A stretch of 64,000 bases of DNA from Bradyrhizobium sp. CCBAU 51765 (lineage in GTDB: Bacteria; Pseudomonadota; Alphaproteobacteria; Rhizobiales; Xanthobacteraceae): contig NZ_CP030038.1 in the NCBI RefSeq assembly GCF_015291725.1, positions 7,987,001-8,051,000 of the forward strand, given 5' to 3'. Positions 36,509-46,046 of the stretch are shown in pieces; the first letter of the stretch is position 1; each line of letters begins with the position of its first letter. The position numbers were made by a program, and so were the translations under genes. Below the pieces are notes generated by a model. It saw only the letters and a program-made list of their open reading frames with translations, ran no database searches and was not told the origin of the DNA.

Positions 36509-37438
36509 ATGGACCGGATCGATTGCCTGCGCGCTTTCGTTCGCACCCTCGAAGGCGGCAGCTTCTCGGCGGCGGCCAAGGAGCTCGGCATTGGCCAGCC
36601 CGCGATCAGCAAGCGCATCGCGATGCTGGAGAGCGAGTTCGGCACGCAGCTGTTCTCGCGCACGACGCGCACGCTCAAGCCGACGGCCGAGGCGCACCGG
36701 ATCTACGATCTCGCGCGGCAGATCCTCGACAATTTCGACATGGCGCGGTCGAGCGTCGAGCAGGCGGCGCCCCGCCCGACCGGCACGCTGCGGATCGGCG
36801 TGCCCTCGTCGTTCGGGCGGCGCTACATGATGCCCGTCATCGCCGAATATGTGCGTCACTATCCGGAGGTTCGGGTCGACATCCGCTTCAGCGAGCGGTT
36901 CGTCAATCTGGTGGAGGAGGGCATCGAAATTGCCCTGAGGATCGGTAACCTGGAGGCGAGCACGCTGGTCGCCCGCCGGCTCGGCACCGTGCAGCGCTAC
37001 CTGGTTGCGACGCCCACCTATCTGCACGGCCGCCCGATGCCGCGGACGCCCGACGATCTCGGTTCGCACCAGTGCATCGTCTATTCCAGGATGTCGCCGG
37101 CGCATCAATGGGCCTTCGAATCCGAGCACGGCCGTCACGTCGCGTCCATCAACGGACCCATTCATGTCGACGATGCCGATGCGATGCAGGAGGCGACGAT
37201 GCATCATCTCGGCATCGCGGTCCTGCCCGACTGGAATGCCGCGGACGGCCTTCGCAGCGGCGAGCTCGAACATGTGCTGCCGGACTACACGATCGCGGCG
37301 CTGCCGCTGCACGCGGTCTATCCGGAGACGCAGTGGATGTCGCCACGCGCGCGAACCTTCCTGGATCTCCTCGTGGAGCGCGCCGAACATTTCGCAATGT
37401 CCTGGCCGCAGGGCACCGGCATCCGTGCAGACGGTTGA
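36509..37438 (+). CDS. LysR family transcriptional regulator
   Basis: 309 residues. HTH: MDRIDCLRAFVRTLEGGSFSAAAKELGIGQPAISKRIAMLESEFGTQLFSRTTRTLKPTAEA. The effector domain has GTLRIGVPSSFGRRYMMPVI and GIEIALRIGNLEASTLVARRLG, close to the DsdA/CrgA-like group. It diverges from the styrene-monooxygenase-like pair and probably regulates it, and perhaps the luciferase-like gene that follows after 21 bp. Confidence 0.9.
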   Translation: MDRIDCLRAFVRTLEGGSFSAAAKELGIGQPAISKRIAMLESEFGTQLFSRTTRTLKPTAEAHRIYDLARQILDNFDMARSSVEQAAPRPTGTLRIGVPSSFGRRYMMPVIAEYVRHYPEVRVDIRFSERFVNLVEEGIEIALRIGNLEASTLVARRLGTVQRYLVATPTYLHGRPMPRTPDDLGSHQCIVYSRMSPAHQWAFESEHGRHVASINGPIHVDDADAMQEATMHHLGIAVLPDWNAADGLRSGELEHVLPDYTIAALPLHAVYPETQWMSPRARTFLDLLVERAEHFAMSWPQGTGIRADG

Positions 37439-37459
37439 CGCCGTCCCGTGCGTCATTAA

Positions 37460-38491
37460 ATGACGCCCATGAAAAAGATCGGATTCCTCTCCTTCGGGCA
37501 CTGGACGCCCTCGCCGCAATCGCAGACCCGCTCCGCCGGCGACACGCTGCTGCAATCGATCGAGCTTGCCGTTGCTGCGGAGCAGCTCGGCGCAGACGGC
37601 GCCTATTTCCGCGTCCACCACTTCGCGCGGCAGCTGGCCTCGCCCTTCCCGCTGCTTGCGGCCGTCGGCGCCAGGACCAGCAGGATCGAGATCGGCACGG
37701 CCGTGATCGACATGCGCTATGAGAACCCGCTCTACATGGTGGAGGACGCAGGCAGCGCCGATCTCATCGCCGGCGGCCGGCTGCAGCTCGGCATCAGCCG
37801 CGGCTCGCCGGAGCAGGTGATCGACGGCTGGCGCTATTTCGGCTATCAGCCGGCCGAGGGCCAGAGCGATGCCGACATGGGCAGGCGCCATGCGGAGGTC
37901 TTCCTCGACCTGCTTCGCGGCGAAGGTTTTGCCCAGCCTAATCCGCAGCCGATGTTTCCGAACCCGCCGGGCCTGTTGCGCCTGGAGCCGCATGCGCAAG
38001 GCCTGCGCGAACGCATCTGGTGGGGCGCCGGCTCGAACGCGACCGCGGTGTGGGCGGCGAAGCTCGGCATGAACCTGCAGAGCTCGACGCTGAAGAACGA
38101 CGAGACCGGCGAACCTTTCCATGTGCAGCAGGCCGCTCAGATCCGAAGCTTTCGCGCGGCATGGAAAGAGGCCGGCCACACCCGAGAGCCGCGCGTGTCC
38201 GTCAGCCGCAGCATCTTTGCGCTGATGAACGATCGCGACCGCGACTATTTCGGCGGAGAGCGCGGCGGCGAAGACCAGATCGGCTTCATCGACCCGCAGA
38301 CCCGGGCCATCTTCGGCCGCTCCTATGCCGCCGAGCCGGATGTGCTGATCGAGCAACTCCGCCAGGACGAGGCCATCGCCGAAGCCGATACCTTGCTGCT
38401 GACGATCCCGAACCAGCTTGGCGTCGCCTATTGCGCGCATGCGATCGAGGCGATCCTGACGCACGTGGCGCCGGCGCTGGGGTGGCGGTGA
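37460..38491 (+). CDS. Luciferase-like monooxygenase (LLM class flavoprotein)
   Basis: 343 residues, TIM-barrel luciferase-like fold: KKIGFLSFGHW, AEQLGADGAYFRVHHFARQLASPFPLL, RIEIGTAVIDMRYENPLYMVEDAGSADLIAGGRLQLGISRGSPEQ. It uses reduced FMN (or F420) to oxidise an unknown substrate. It follows the LysR gene with a 21-bp gap. Together with the StyA/StyB-like pair this makes two flavin-dependent oxygenases in 4 kb. Confidence 0.9.
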   Translation: MTPMKKIGFLSFGHWTPSPQSQTRSAGDTLLQSIELAVAAEQLGADGAYFRVHHFARQLASPFPLLAAVGARTSRIEIGTAVIDMRYENPLYMVEDAGSADLIAGGRLQLGISRGSPEQVIDGWRYFGYQPAEGQSDADMGRRHAEVFLDLLRGEGFAQPNPQPMFPNPPGLLRLEPHAQGLRERIWWGAGSNATAVWAAKLGMNLQSSTLKNDETGEPFHVQQAAQIRSFRAAWKEAGHTREPRVSVSRSIFALMNDRDRDYFGGERGGEDQIGFIDPQTRAIFGRSYAAEPDVLIEQLRQDEAIAEADTLLLTIPNQLGVAYCAHAIEAILTHVAPALGWR

Positions 38492-38590
38492 CATGGACCG
38501 GCGCGGCACGACCAGAAGTCGCGATTGACTTCGTGCACCACCCCCGCCAATGATCCCTTGGGGACTGTTGGACTGAATCAGGGGTTGGGG

Positions 38591-39052
38591 ATGGGCTTGC
38601 GTCCGGGAATCTTCGTTGCGGCTTTCTTGCTTGCGGGGTGTGCGTCAGGGCCGATGGGCAGCGCGGCTCTGACAGATAACGTCAATGCAAAAACCGCACG
38701 GCTGGTGGTCTATCGCTCATCCGCCCTGGGTTTTGCAGTCCAGCCAAGCTATGCGGTCGATGGACGCGTCATTGGCGGCAGTCAGGCTGCGGGGTTCGTC
38801 GCCTGCGAGCTGCCTCCGGGCCGCCACGAGGTTGCAGTCAACAATCTTCCACTGAGCAGCAACCTGTTCGGGCAAGGAAGTGAGAAGGTGAGCCTCGATC
38901 TGCGTGCCGGCAGCACCACCTACCTCTCCGCCCAACCGCAGATGGGAATCGTCACGCCCGGCGCAATCACGTTGATCCAGGTCACGGAAAGCCAGGGCCG
39001 TGCCGACGTGGCCAGCTTGCATCAGAGCAACAGCTCATGTGGCAAGGCTTGA
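38591..39052 (+). CDS. DUF2846-like lipoprotein
   Basis: 153 residues from the ATG at 38591. The lipobox LLAGC (signal MGLRPGIFVAAFLLAGC) places it as a lipoprotein. The mature part, ARLVVYRSSALGFAVQPSYAVDGRVIGGSQAAGFVACELPPGRHEVAV, has the DUF2846 pattern of a small beta-rich domain. Function unknown; probably envelope associated. A stem-loop follows the stop. Confidence 0.8.
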   Translation: MGLRPGIFVAAFLLAGCASGPMGSAALTDNVNAKTARLVVYRSSALGFAVQPSYAVDGRVIGGSQAAGFVACELPPGRHEVAVNNLPLSSNLFGQGSEKVSLDLRAGSTTYLSAQPQMGIVTPGAITLIQVTESQGRADVASLHQSNSSCGKA

Positions 39053-39055
39053 TCT

Positions 39056-39100
39056 GAGACGCTCCGCGTTTCCTGAGGAGCCCGCTTCAGCGGGCGTCTC
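39056..39100 (+). terminator. Stem-loop after the lipoprotein gene
   Basis: Outer arms GAGACGC and GCGTCTC plus an inner hairpin GCCCGC-TTCA-GCGGGC, directly after the stop codon. It lacks a T-run, so it is a possible but non-canonical terminator. Confidence 0.45.
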
Positions 39101-39149
39101 GAATGGCCGCACGAGACTGCTCTCAAGTTTGGTTTGCTATCCGCCAGTC

Positions 39150-40469
39150 TCACCCCGTCTTCGTGCCGGTGATGACGGCCAGCGCCTCGACGAAGCGGTC
39201 GAGGTCGGCCTCGTCAGTGTAGAGAGCGGGCGTCACGCGGATGCATTGGCCTTTGGCGACGCCGGCCCGGCGCACCGTCATGATCTTGTAGCTGTCCCGA
39301 AGCTTCGCCACGATGGCTTCGTTGTCGACCTTGCTGGTCTTGCCGGCGAGGCGGAAGGACGTGATCGCGCCATATGAGCCGGCTTCATCCGGCGTCAGAA
39401 TCTCGATGTCCTTGAAGCCGCGGACGCGGCTCACCCAGTAGTCGCGCAAATAACGCAGGCGGGCCTGCTTGGCCGCCGCGCCGATCTGCTGATGCAGCGC
39501 CACGGCCGTCGGCACCGTCAGCACCGTGGCGAAATTGACCGTGCCGGTATGCACCCGCGAGCGGATGTCGCTGTCCGGAAAATCCTCGTCGCCCATGTCG
39601 CGATCGATGGCCGCGAGGCGGTCCTTCCTGATGTAGAGGAAGCCCACGCCGAGCGGGGCGCCGATCCATTTGTGCAGGTTGAACCCGACGAAATCGGCGT
39701 CGAGCTCGCCCACCCGGAAGTCGATCTGTCCCCAGGAATGGGCGGCGTCGACGATGACGTCGATGCCCTTGGCCTTCGCCATGGGGGCGATCTCGGCGAC
39801 CGGCATGACGAAGCCGGTGCGGTGGCCGACATGGGTCAGGAGGAGAAGTCTCGTCTTCGGGTTCGCCTCGATGGCACGGGCGTAGGCGTCGAGCACCGCC
39901 TGGCGGGTGGCGGACTCCGGCACGTCGAACTTGACTACGTCGACGCCGCGGCGCGCCTTCAGCGCGTTCATCGCATACTGCATCGAATCATAGTCGAGAT
40001 CGGCATAGAGCACGCCGTCGCCGGGCTTCAGCCTGTTGTAGCCGCCGATGAGGAGCTGAAGCGCTTCGGTCGCGCCGCGGGTCAGCGCGATCTCCTCGGG
40101 CAGCGCGCCGACCGCCTCCGCCACCCTGGCGCGCACGGCCTCGAAATCCGTCCCCGCACGCAGCCGCGCGTAATAGGTGTTCTGATAGTTGACCATGTCG
40201 GACTGGCGGATGAACTCGCGCCTGACAGGCTCGGCCATGATGCCCCAATAGCCGTTCTCGAGATTGACGACATCAGGCGTGACGGCATAGAGCCCCTTCA
40301 CAGCCGCCCAATAGGCCTTGTCGGTGGCGACAGCGGCCATCGAGCCGGTCGGCTGCGCCGGAAGGCCTTCAGCCGCCATCGCCGGTGCCGCAAGCGGCAC
40401 CACGGCTGCTGCCGCGAGGCCCTTGAGGACCAGCCGGCGGTCGGCCGAAATCGTCTTGATCAGTTGCAT
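39150..40469 (-). CDS. Exported aminotransferase class V (isopenicillin-N-epimerase-like), Tat signal
   Basis: 439 residues. The N-terminus carries ADRRLVLKGLAAAAVVPLAAPAMA, a twin-arginine signal with cleavage near AMAAE. The enzyme body is a class V PLP fold: NLENGYWGIMAEPV, LTRGATEALQLLIGGYN, DVIVDAAHSWGQIDF and the PLP lysine K267 in FNLHKWIGAP. PLP enzymes are normally cytoplasmic; Tat export of the folded holoenzyme explains the signal. Reaction unknown: epimerase, desulfurase or lyase are possible. Confidence 0.88.
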   Translation of the reverse strand: MQLIKTISADRRLVLKGLAAAAVVPLAAPAMAAEGLPAQPTGSMAAVATDKAYWAAVKGLYAVTPDVVNLENGYWGIMAEPVRREFIRQSDMVNYQNTYYARLRAGTDFEAVRARVAEAVGALPEEIALTRGATEALQLLIGGYNRLKPGDGVLYADLDYDSMQYAMNALKARRGVDVVKFDVPESATRQAVLDAYARAIEANPKTRLLLLTHVGHRTGFVMPVAEIAPMAKAKGIDVIVDAAHSWGQIDFRVGELDADFVGFNLHKWIGAPLGVGFLYIRKDRLAAIDRDMGDEDFPDSDIRSRVHTGTVNFATVLTVPTAVALHQQIGAAAKQARLRYLRDYWVSRVRGFKDIEILTPDEAGSYGAITSFRLAGKTSKVDNEAIVAKLRDSYKIMTVRRAGVAKGQCIRVTPALYTDEADLDRFVEALAVITGTKTG

Positions 40470-40669
40470 GTCAGCTCTCCCCAGAGCGTTCCCGAGCGAG
40501 CTGACGTCCGGCTCGCGTCAGGAAAACGCGTCAAGCAATCATCCAGAGCTCCGTTCCGATGTCATCGGAACGGAAGAGGCTCCGGAGCGCCGGGAAAGAA
40601 GCAACGGACCATGCAGCTGAGATGACCGGAGCATGACAATGCGATGATCGAGCAAAGCAGATTGCAGGA

Positions 40670-41923
40670 TCAGGCTGCCGCCTGCTTCGTTGCGGCTCGC
40701 GCGTCTTGAGAGGACGGGATCAGACGGTCTGCAGACGCGTCCGGCACGAGCGGAACAAGGTCGTCCACCGCGCTCTCGACCCGATTGCGGCCGAGCGCCT
40801 TCGCCGTGTAGAGCGCCTTGTCGGCGCGTTCGCATAAGGCCTCGATGCCGGCGGGCGCGCTATCCGCATGTGCGAGGCCGACGCTGACCGTGGCTGCGAC
40901 CGCAACACCGTCCATGACACGCGCGGCCGCCGCGAAGCTCTCGCGGACGCGCTCGGCGGCAGCGATCGCCGCCTGCCGGTCCGGCCCCTTGAGGATCGCG
41001 GCGAACTCCTCGCCGCCGAGCCGGCCCGCAACGCCGCCTCGCGGCAGAGAGGCGGACAGTGTCTGCGCGAACAAGCGCAGCACGCGGTCGCCCATCGCAT
41101 GGCCATGGGTGTCGTTGATCGATTTAAACAGGTCGAGATCGAACAGCAGGAACGCGATCGTCCCGTTTGCGGGCGCTTTCAGGCATCGCTCGGCGAATTC
41201 CAGGAAGGCGCGGCGGTTGGCGAGACCGGTCAGCGCGTCCGTCATCGAGGCGCGCTTGTGCACGAGCTCGCTCCGTTCCTTGGTGAGCGCAAGAAACAGA
41301 TAGCTGATGGCGATGATGAAGAGCAGGGTAAACGTGCTTACGATCGCGAACCAGAACGACTGCAGCGCCTCGAAGCTCGTGACCGGCGCCGCGGCGAGCG
41401 GATGCGCCACGGCGAGCGGAATGCGCACGAGAAACAGGCCACCGCCGAGCGCGGTCAGCACGATCAGCGGCCATCGCGACAGCAGCGGCTCCGCGCGGCC
41501 GGTCCACAGCACGTAGGCGCAGCCGAGCGAATAGAAGCCCATGGCCGCCGAGACGACGATCATGCGCGCCGTGGCGGACTCGTACAGCGCCGGGACCTGG
41601 CAGACTGCGATCCATGTCACCGCGCCGGCGAGCAGGAGAAACGGGCTCGCCCGCCGGCCTTCGAAGCAACGCGCCCCCTCCAGCATCAGAGCGCAGGCCG
41701 TGAACAGGACGACGTAGGCGAGATCGACCGAGTAGACATCCGGGATCACGCCGCGCAGGCAGAGCAGGCCAAGCGCGGCTGCCATGACCAGCACGGCGCC
41801 GCCCCACCAGCCAAGGGCGCGAACCGCGCGATTTTGCAGCCACGCGAAAACCGTCAGCGCACCGAGCAGCACCATGACGGCCAGCATCAGCACGTAGATC
41901 GTCGGGACATAGAGCAGCGGCAT
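40670..41923 (-). CDS. Membrane GGDEF diguanylate cyclase
   Basis: 417 residues from the ATG at 41923 (GGGTGAG upstream). The N-terminal half has several hydrophobic helices beginning VPTIYVLMLAVMVLLGAL. The C-terminal half is a GGDEF domain with SMTDALTGLANRRAFLEF, FDLDLFKSINDTHGHAMGDRVL and an intact active-site RLGGEEFAA. It should make cyclic-di-GMP; there is no EAL domain and no obvious I-site RxxD before GGEEF. The signal sensed is unknown. The frame upstream of 41923 lacks a plausible start. Confidence 0.92.
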   Translation of the reverse strand: MPLLYVPTIYVLMLAVMVLLGALTVFAWLQNRAVRALGWWGGAVLVMAAALGLLCLRGVIPDVYSVDLAYVVLFTACALMLEGARCFEGRRASPFLLLAGAVTWIAVCQVPALYESATARMIVVSAAMGFYSLGCAYVLWTGRAEPLLSRWPLIVLTALGGGLFLVRIPLAVAHPLAAAPVTSFEALQSFWFAIVSTFTLLFIIAISYLFLALTKERSELVHKRASMTDALTGLANRRAFLEFAERCLKAPANGTIAFLLFDLDLFKSINDTHGHAMGDRVLRLFAQTLSASLPRGGVAGRLGGEEFAAILKGPDRQAAIAAAERVRESFAAAARVMDGVAVAATVSVGLAHADSAPAGIEALCERADKALYTAKALGRNRVESAVDDLVPLVPDASADRLIPSSQDARAATKQAAA

Positions 41924-42086
41924 GGTTCTCACCCTGTCGCCGGCGCTATACCAAGCCGCCGCTACGATTTGCTTGCGATGATTGGTAAACGCGGTGGTAA
42001 CGGCCGTGGCGGCGCCGAGCTGCGTCACAGTCTGGCAGACAGCAGCATCGCCGCGACCAGCAGACCACGGCGCAACGCCGTCATCG

Positions 42087-44231
42087 TCAAACCGCAAGGC
42101 CCAATGCGCCACCCTCGGGCTGAGGCGCCACTGAACCGGCGGGCACATGATTGACGACGAGGCCGGTCGGCACCGCCGCATGTTTTGACAGCGCCGCGGT
42201 CACCCTGCGCATCGCGGCCGAACCGAGCTCGCCGGCGCGCGCCACCAAGACGATCAGGTCCGCATGCGCGGCCAGGGCGATGGCGTCGGGCTGCAAAGCG
42301 AGATTGCCGGCGTGGACGATGATCAGGTCGAACTCCGAACGAATGTCGTCCTCGGGCTTCGCATCGGGCTTTCGGCCGGCGCTCAGCAGCTCCTCGATCG
42401 ATTGAAGGCCCGCCGTGGTCGAACCGTCGTGCCATTCGGTCACCGGCGGCTGGTGACTTGCGAATTCCGGCTGGAGGCGGATCAGCACGCTCATCATGCC
42501 CCGATTCACGGCGGCGCGATTGAGGGAGCGCGCAACCGTGTTGCCGCCGGCGCTCTTGCCGACCGACAACACCAGCGCGACCTTGCAGCCGCGCACCGGC
42601 ACGCGGTCGATGCGTTCGAGCAGCGGCCGCAGATGAGTGCCGACATCGAGCTCGGCCGAGGTGGCAACCGGTTTTTGCCAGACGGTGCTGATCCCGGCTC
42701 CGGATGCCAGCTCAGGGATACGAACCCAGACAGGAAGGCTGGGCATCGGCTCGGGCCGGGGCACGGCGGCGGGCGGTGGCTGGGCTTGCCGGTTGGGTGC
42801 CTCCTCGGCATCCACAGATGCTGGCGCCCGAACGGACGCGGGCTCGTCGGCGGACACGCTCGTCATCACCGCAACGGCGCCGGTCGACGTCAACAGCGAG
42901 CCGATCGCCAGCGCCGCGAGCAGCAGGGCGAGCGGCGGACGCGTCGAGCGCACCGGCGGAATGGCGATCGAGGCGACCTTGGTCTGGGACGCCTGCAGCT
43001 GACGCTGCTCGCTGGTCGTCTTGAACCTCGACAGGAACTGCTCGTAGATGTTCCTGTTGGCGTCGGCGTCGCGCTGCAGCTCCTGCAGCTTCACGAGAGC
43101 CTGGCCGTCGACCAGCATCTTCGTCTCGACGGCCTTGAGCTGCTTCTCCAGCGCGTTCTGCTGCTCGCGCTGGGCCTCATATTCGGACTTGGCCGTGTCG
43201 ATGTTCTTCTTCCGCTCGATCTCGATCTGCCGGTTGATGTCGGCGAGCTGGCTGTAGGAGATCGCGAGGTCGGGATGGCGATCGCCATACACCGCCTTCT
43301 TCTGCGCGATCTGGTCATTCAAGGTCGAGCGCTGCGCGCGCAGCATGCTCAGCAGATCCTGCTTCACCGGCCCTTCGACATTGGCCTTGAGGTCGCGTTG
43401 CACCTGCTCGTAGCGCGCCTTCGCTTCCTCGGTGCGCGCGCGGGCGGCGGAGACCTGCTGGGTCAGATCGGTCACCCGCAATTGCTGCGTGGTGGATTCC
43501 TTGCCGGCATTGACGATGTTGTGCTCGAGCCGGAACGCGGCAACGGCATCTTCCGAGGCGCGCAGGCGCTCGTTCAGCGCCTTCAACCGGTCCTTGAGCC
43601 AGTCGGCGGCCTCGTCGGTTGCCTCGGTGCGAACACGGCCCTGGCTGGCAACGAATGCCTCGGCGATCGCATTGGCGTAGTAAGCGGCGCGCTCGGGGCG
43701 GTTCGAGGTGAAGGAAATCGCAATGACGTAAGTGAGCCCGCGGCGGGTGATCTCGAGGCGGTTGCGGAATCTTTCGAGCAGGCGCGTCATGTCGGTATAA
43801 CCGCCGGCGACATCCTCGTCGTCCGCGATCTTGAGCTGCTCGATCAGGGGACGGAGAAAGCCGTCGGATTTTGCGATCTCGATCTGGCTCTGAAGCGCCG
43901 CGGCATCCTGGCCGATGCCCGGCAGCACCTCCTGATCCGAGGTCACGCGCAGCTCGCGGGGATCGAGCACCACCAGGGCCGTCGCGGCGTAGCGGACCGG
44001 AAGAACCACCAGGACGACGATGCCGAGGGCGAACAGCGCCGCGGCCAGCGTCAGAATGCGCCGGCCGTTCTCGCGCAGAAAGGAGAGTGTACCGAAGGCG
44101 GTCAGCGATCCCTTGATCAGGGCGGGCCCGGTGCCGTCAGGCTTCACCTTCGCAGCCCGCGGCGCTTCCCACGAAGCCGCTTGCTCCGTCGGGGCGATGC
44201 TTCGCGGAGATGCGCTTCGACCGAACGCCAT
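42087..44231 (-). CDS. Wzz/ExoP-GumC-like exopolysaccharide transport protein with degenerate kinase domain
   Basis: 714 residues. The N-terminal Wzz domain has a helix (ILTLAAALFALGIVVLVVLPV), a periplasmic region with long coiled coil (about 205-415) and a second helix (PLALLLAALAIGSLLTSTG). The C-terminal 200 residues resemble a BY-kinase/MinD domain, but the Walker A is LSVGKSAGGNTVA, not the usual GEGKT, and there is no C-terminal tyrosine cluster. It probably controls polysaccharide chain length or export without kinase activity. No glycosyltransferases are adjacent. Confidence 0.85.
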   Translation of the reverse strand: MAFGRSASPRSIAPTEQAASWEAPRAAKVKPDGTGPALIKGSLTAFGTLSFLRENGRRILTLAAALFALGIVVLVVLPVRYAATALVVLDPRELRVTSDQEVLPGIGQDAAALQSQIEIAKSDGFLRPLIEQLKIADDEDVAGGYTDMTRLLERFRNRLEITRRGLTYVIAISFTSNRPERAAYYANAIAEAFVASQGRVRTEATDEAADWLKDRLKALNERLRASEDAVAAFRLEHNIVNAGKESTTQQLRVTDLTQQVSAARARTEEAKARYEQVQRDLKANVEGPVKQDLLSMLRAQRSTLNDQIAQKKAVYGDRHPDLAISYSQLADINRQIEIERKKNIDTAKSEYEAQREQQNALEKQLKAVETKMLVDGQALVKLQELQRDADANRNIYEQFLSRFKTTSEQRQLQASQTKVASIAIPPVRSTRPPLALLLAALAIGSLLTSTGAVAVMTSVSADEPASVRAPASVDAEEAPNRQAQPPPAAVPRPEPMPSLPVWVRIPELASGAGISTVWQKPVATSAELDVGTHLRPLLERIDRVPVRGCKVALVLSVGKSAGGNTVARSLNRAAVNRGMMSVLIRLQPEFASHQPPVTEWHDGSTTAGLQSIEELLSAGRKPDAKPEDDIRSEFDLIIVHAGNLALQPDAIALAAHADLIVLVARAGELGSAAMRRVTAALSKHAAVPTGLVVNHVPAGSVAPQPEGGALGLAV

Positions 44232-44418
44232 GGGGTTGGACTCGAAATCAACTGACAGGCCTGGAGGCTTGCCGCACCGTAAATATCCATGGTTAACCGG
44301 CGGTTACGGCTGGGCTGGGCTTGGGCGGTGAACGATTCGTTAACGAGACGCGGCCAGCCATTCAGGCCGCGGCGCGCATCGGCGGCGCCTGCCTGCGCTC
44401 TTCTCGATGTGCGACCGC

Positions 44419-46029
44419 TCACAAGCCGATGACATAACCGTCCCGCCGGGGATCGGCAGCGCCCGTCATCACGCCGGTTACCGGATCGAGCGCGACGGCC
44501 TGCATGCCTCCGCAGAGCATGGTCCATCCGGTGTCCAAAATCTCGATCTCGTGGCCCCGGCGCTTCAGTTCGGCGATGGTCTCCGGCGCGATGCGGTTCT
44601 CTGCCTGAATGAAGCGGCCGTCCAACAGCCGTGAACGCGGCGCCTCGATCGCCTGCTGCAGCGGAAGGCCGAACTCGATGTGCTGCACATAAGCCTGGGC
44701 CTGGGTTTGCGGGATGCCGTAGCTGCCGGGCGTCCCCAGCCCGAGCACCGGACGGCTGCCGCGCGTCGCAATCGACGGTGCCAGCGTCACCGGCAACGCG
44801 TCGCCCGGCCTGGCGAGGTTCGGGCTTCCCGGCTGCACGTCGGCCCAATGCAGATGATTGTTGAGGCAAACGCCCGTCCCCGGCACCACGACGCCGCTGC
44901 CGAACGGGCTGCCGAGACTTTGCGTAATGCAGACCAGATTGCCTTCGGCGTCGGCGATCGAGAACGAGGTGGTGTGGCCGGGATCGGCACGATCCTGAGG
45001 CATCCATTGCTCTGTCGGGCCCGTGATCGGCCGGCCGTCGCTGACACGCTGGCGAAGCCGCGCGATCGTCGCGTCGGACATTGCTCCAGCGGCTTGATCC
45101 GGTCCCGGATTGCCACGGGCGATGCGCTCGCCGGCCGCGAGACGGATCGCGCGATAGACCGTATCGAGATGATCGGCGCCGTCCTTCGGCAGACGCCCGA
45201 GGTCAAAGCCTTCAAGGATCTTGAGGGTCAGGGCGAACTGGAAGCCGCCGCATTGCTGCGCCGGGACGTGAAGCTCGAGCCCCCGATAGGACACGGTCAG
45301 GGGATCGAACCAATGCGGCTTGACGGCGATGACATCGTCCAGCGTCAGGCTGCCGCCGAGCGTGGCGAGATAGTCCACGATCCGCCGGCCGAGCTTGCCG
45401 CCATACAGATGCTCTGGCCCCAATTCGGAGATCTCGGCAAGAGTCTGCGCGAGATCAGGCTGCGCGACGATGCTGCCGAGCTTCACCGGCATTCCATCCA
45501 GGAGATAGTTCCTGACCAGCGCGGCGTGCAGCTCCGGCCAGGGGTCGAGCAGCGGCACCTGCTCGTTGATCTCATCGACACCGAAATCCGAGAGCGCAAA
45601 GCCGTCGCGCGCCAGCGTGATCGCCGGCGCAAAGACGTCTGGAAGCGATTTGCGTCCATACCGCGAGAGCAGCTCGCACCAGCCCGCGAGATTGCCGGGC
45701 GTCGAGGCCGCCTGCGGACCGCGCTCGAGCTCGAATCTGCTGGTGTATCTGCCGACCGGGAAGCTTGCGGGCATCGGCGGCGCGAAGTCGAGCACGCGAA
45801 CGCGCTGCTCGCTTGCGACCCAGACGGTGGCCAGTCCAAACCCGGCAAGCCCCGACATGAACGGCTCGACCACGTTGAGGGCGGCCGCCGTGGCGACGGC
45901 CGCATCGAACGCATTGCCGCCCTGCATCAGGATTCGTGCACCGGCCTGTGCCGCGAGCGGATGCGCGGCGGCGACCATGCCATGCCGCGAGAACAGCGTC
46001 GGACGCCCATATGTCCTGGCGAGTTGCAT
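44419..46029 (-). CDS. Gamma-glutamyltranspeptidase family protein
   Basis: 536-residue Ntn-hydrolase. Family blocks are HGMVAAAHPLAAQAGARILMQGGNAFDAAVA and the autoprocessing threonine in GHTTSFSIADAEGN (T353, first Thr of TTSFS). GVCLNNHLHWAD and GLGTPGSYGIPQTQAQAY are in the small subunit. No signal peptide is seen, so a cytoplasmic amide or lactam hydrolase role is as likely as periplasmic glutathione turnover. It follows the dialkylglycine decarboxylase gene by 17 bp in the same direction, suggesting one operon. Confidence 0.9.
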   Translation of the reverse strand: MQLARTYGRPTLFSRHGMVAAAHPLAAQAGARILMQGGNAFDAAVATAAALNVVEPFMSGLAGFGLATVWVASEQRVRVLDFAPPMPASFPVGRYTSRFELERGPQAASTPGNLAGWCELLSRYGRKSLPDVFAPAITLARDGFALSDFGVDEINEQVPLLDPWPELHAALVRNYLLDGMPVKLGSIVAQPDLAQTLAEISELGPEHLYGGKLGRRIVDYLATLGGSLTLDDVIAVKPHWFDPLTVSYRGLELHVPAQQCGGFQFALTLKILEGFDLGRLPKDGADHLDTVYRAIRLAAGERIARGNPGPDQAAGAMSDATIARLRQRVSDGRPITGPTEQWMPQDRADPGHTTSFSIADAEGNLVCITQSLGSPFGSGVVVPGTGVCLNNHLHWADVQPGSPNLARPGDALPVTLAPSIATRGSRPVLGLGTPGSYGIPQTQAQAYVQHIEFGLPLQQAIEAPRSRLLDGRFIQAENRIAPETIAELKRRGHEIEILDTGWTMLCGGMQAVALDPVTGVMTGAADPRRDGYVIGL

Positions 46030-46046
46030 CCGGTCAGGCCTTCCGG

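Noticed and set aside
36464..38509. Minus-strand 681-residue frame
   Set aside because: Shadow of the LysR and luciferase-like genes, whose motifs are complete on the plus strand.
42264..44255. Plus-strand 663-residue frame
   Set aside because: Shadow of the ExoP-like gene.
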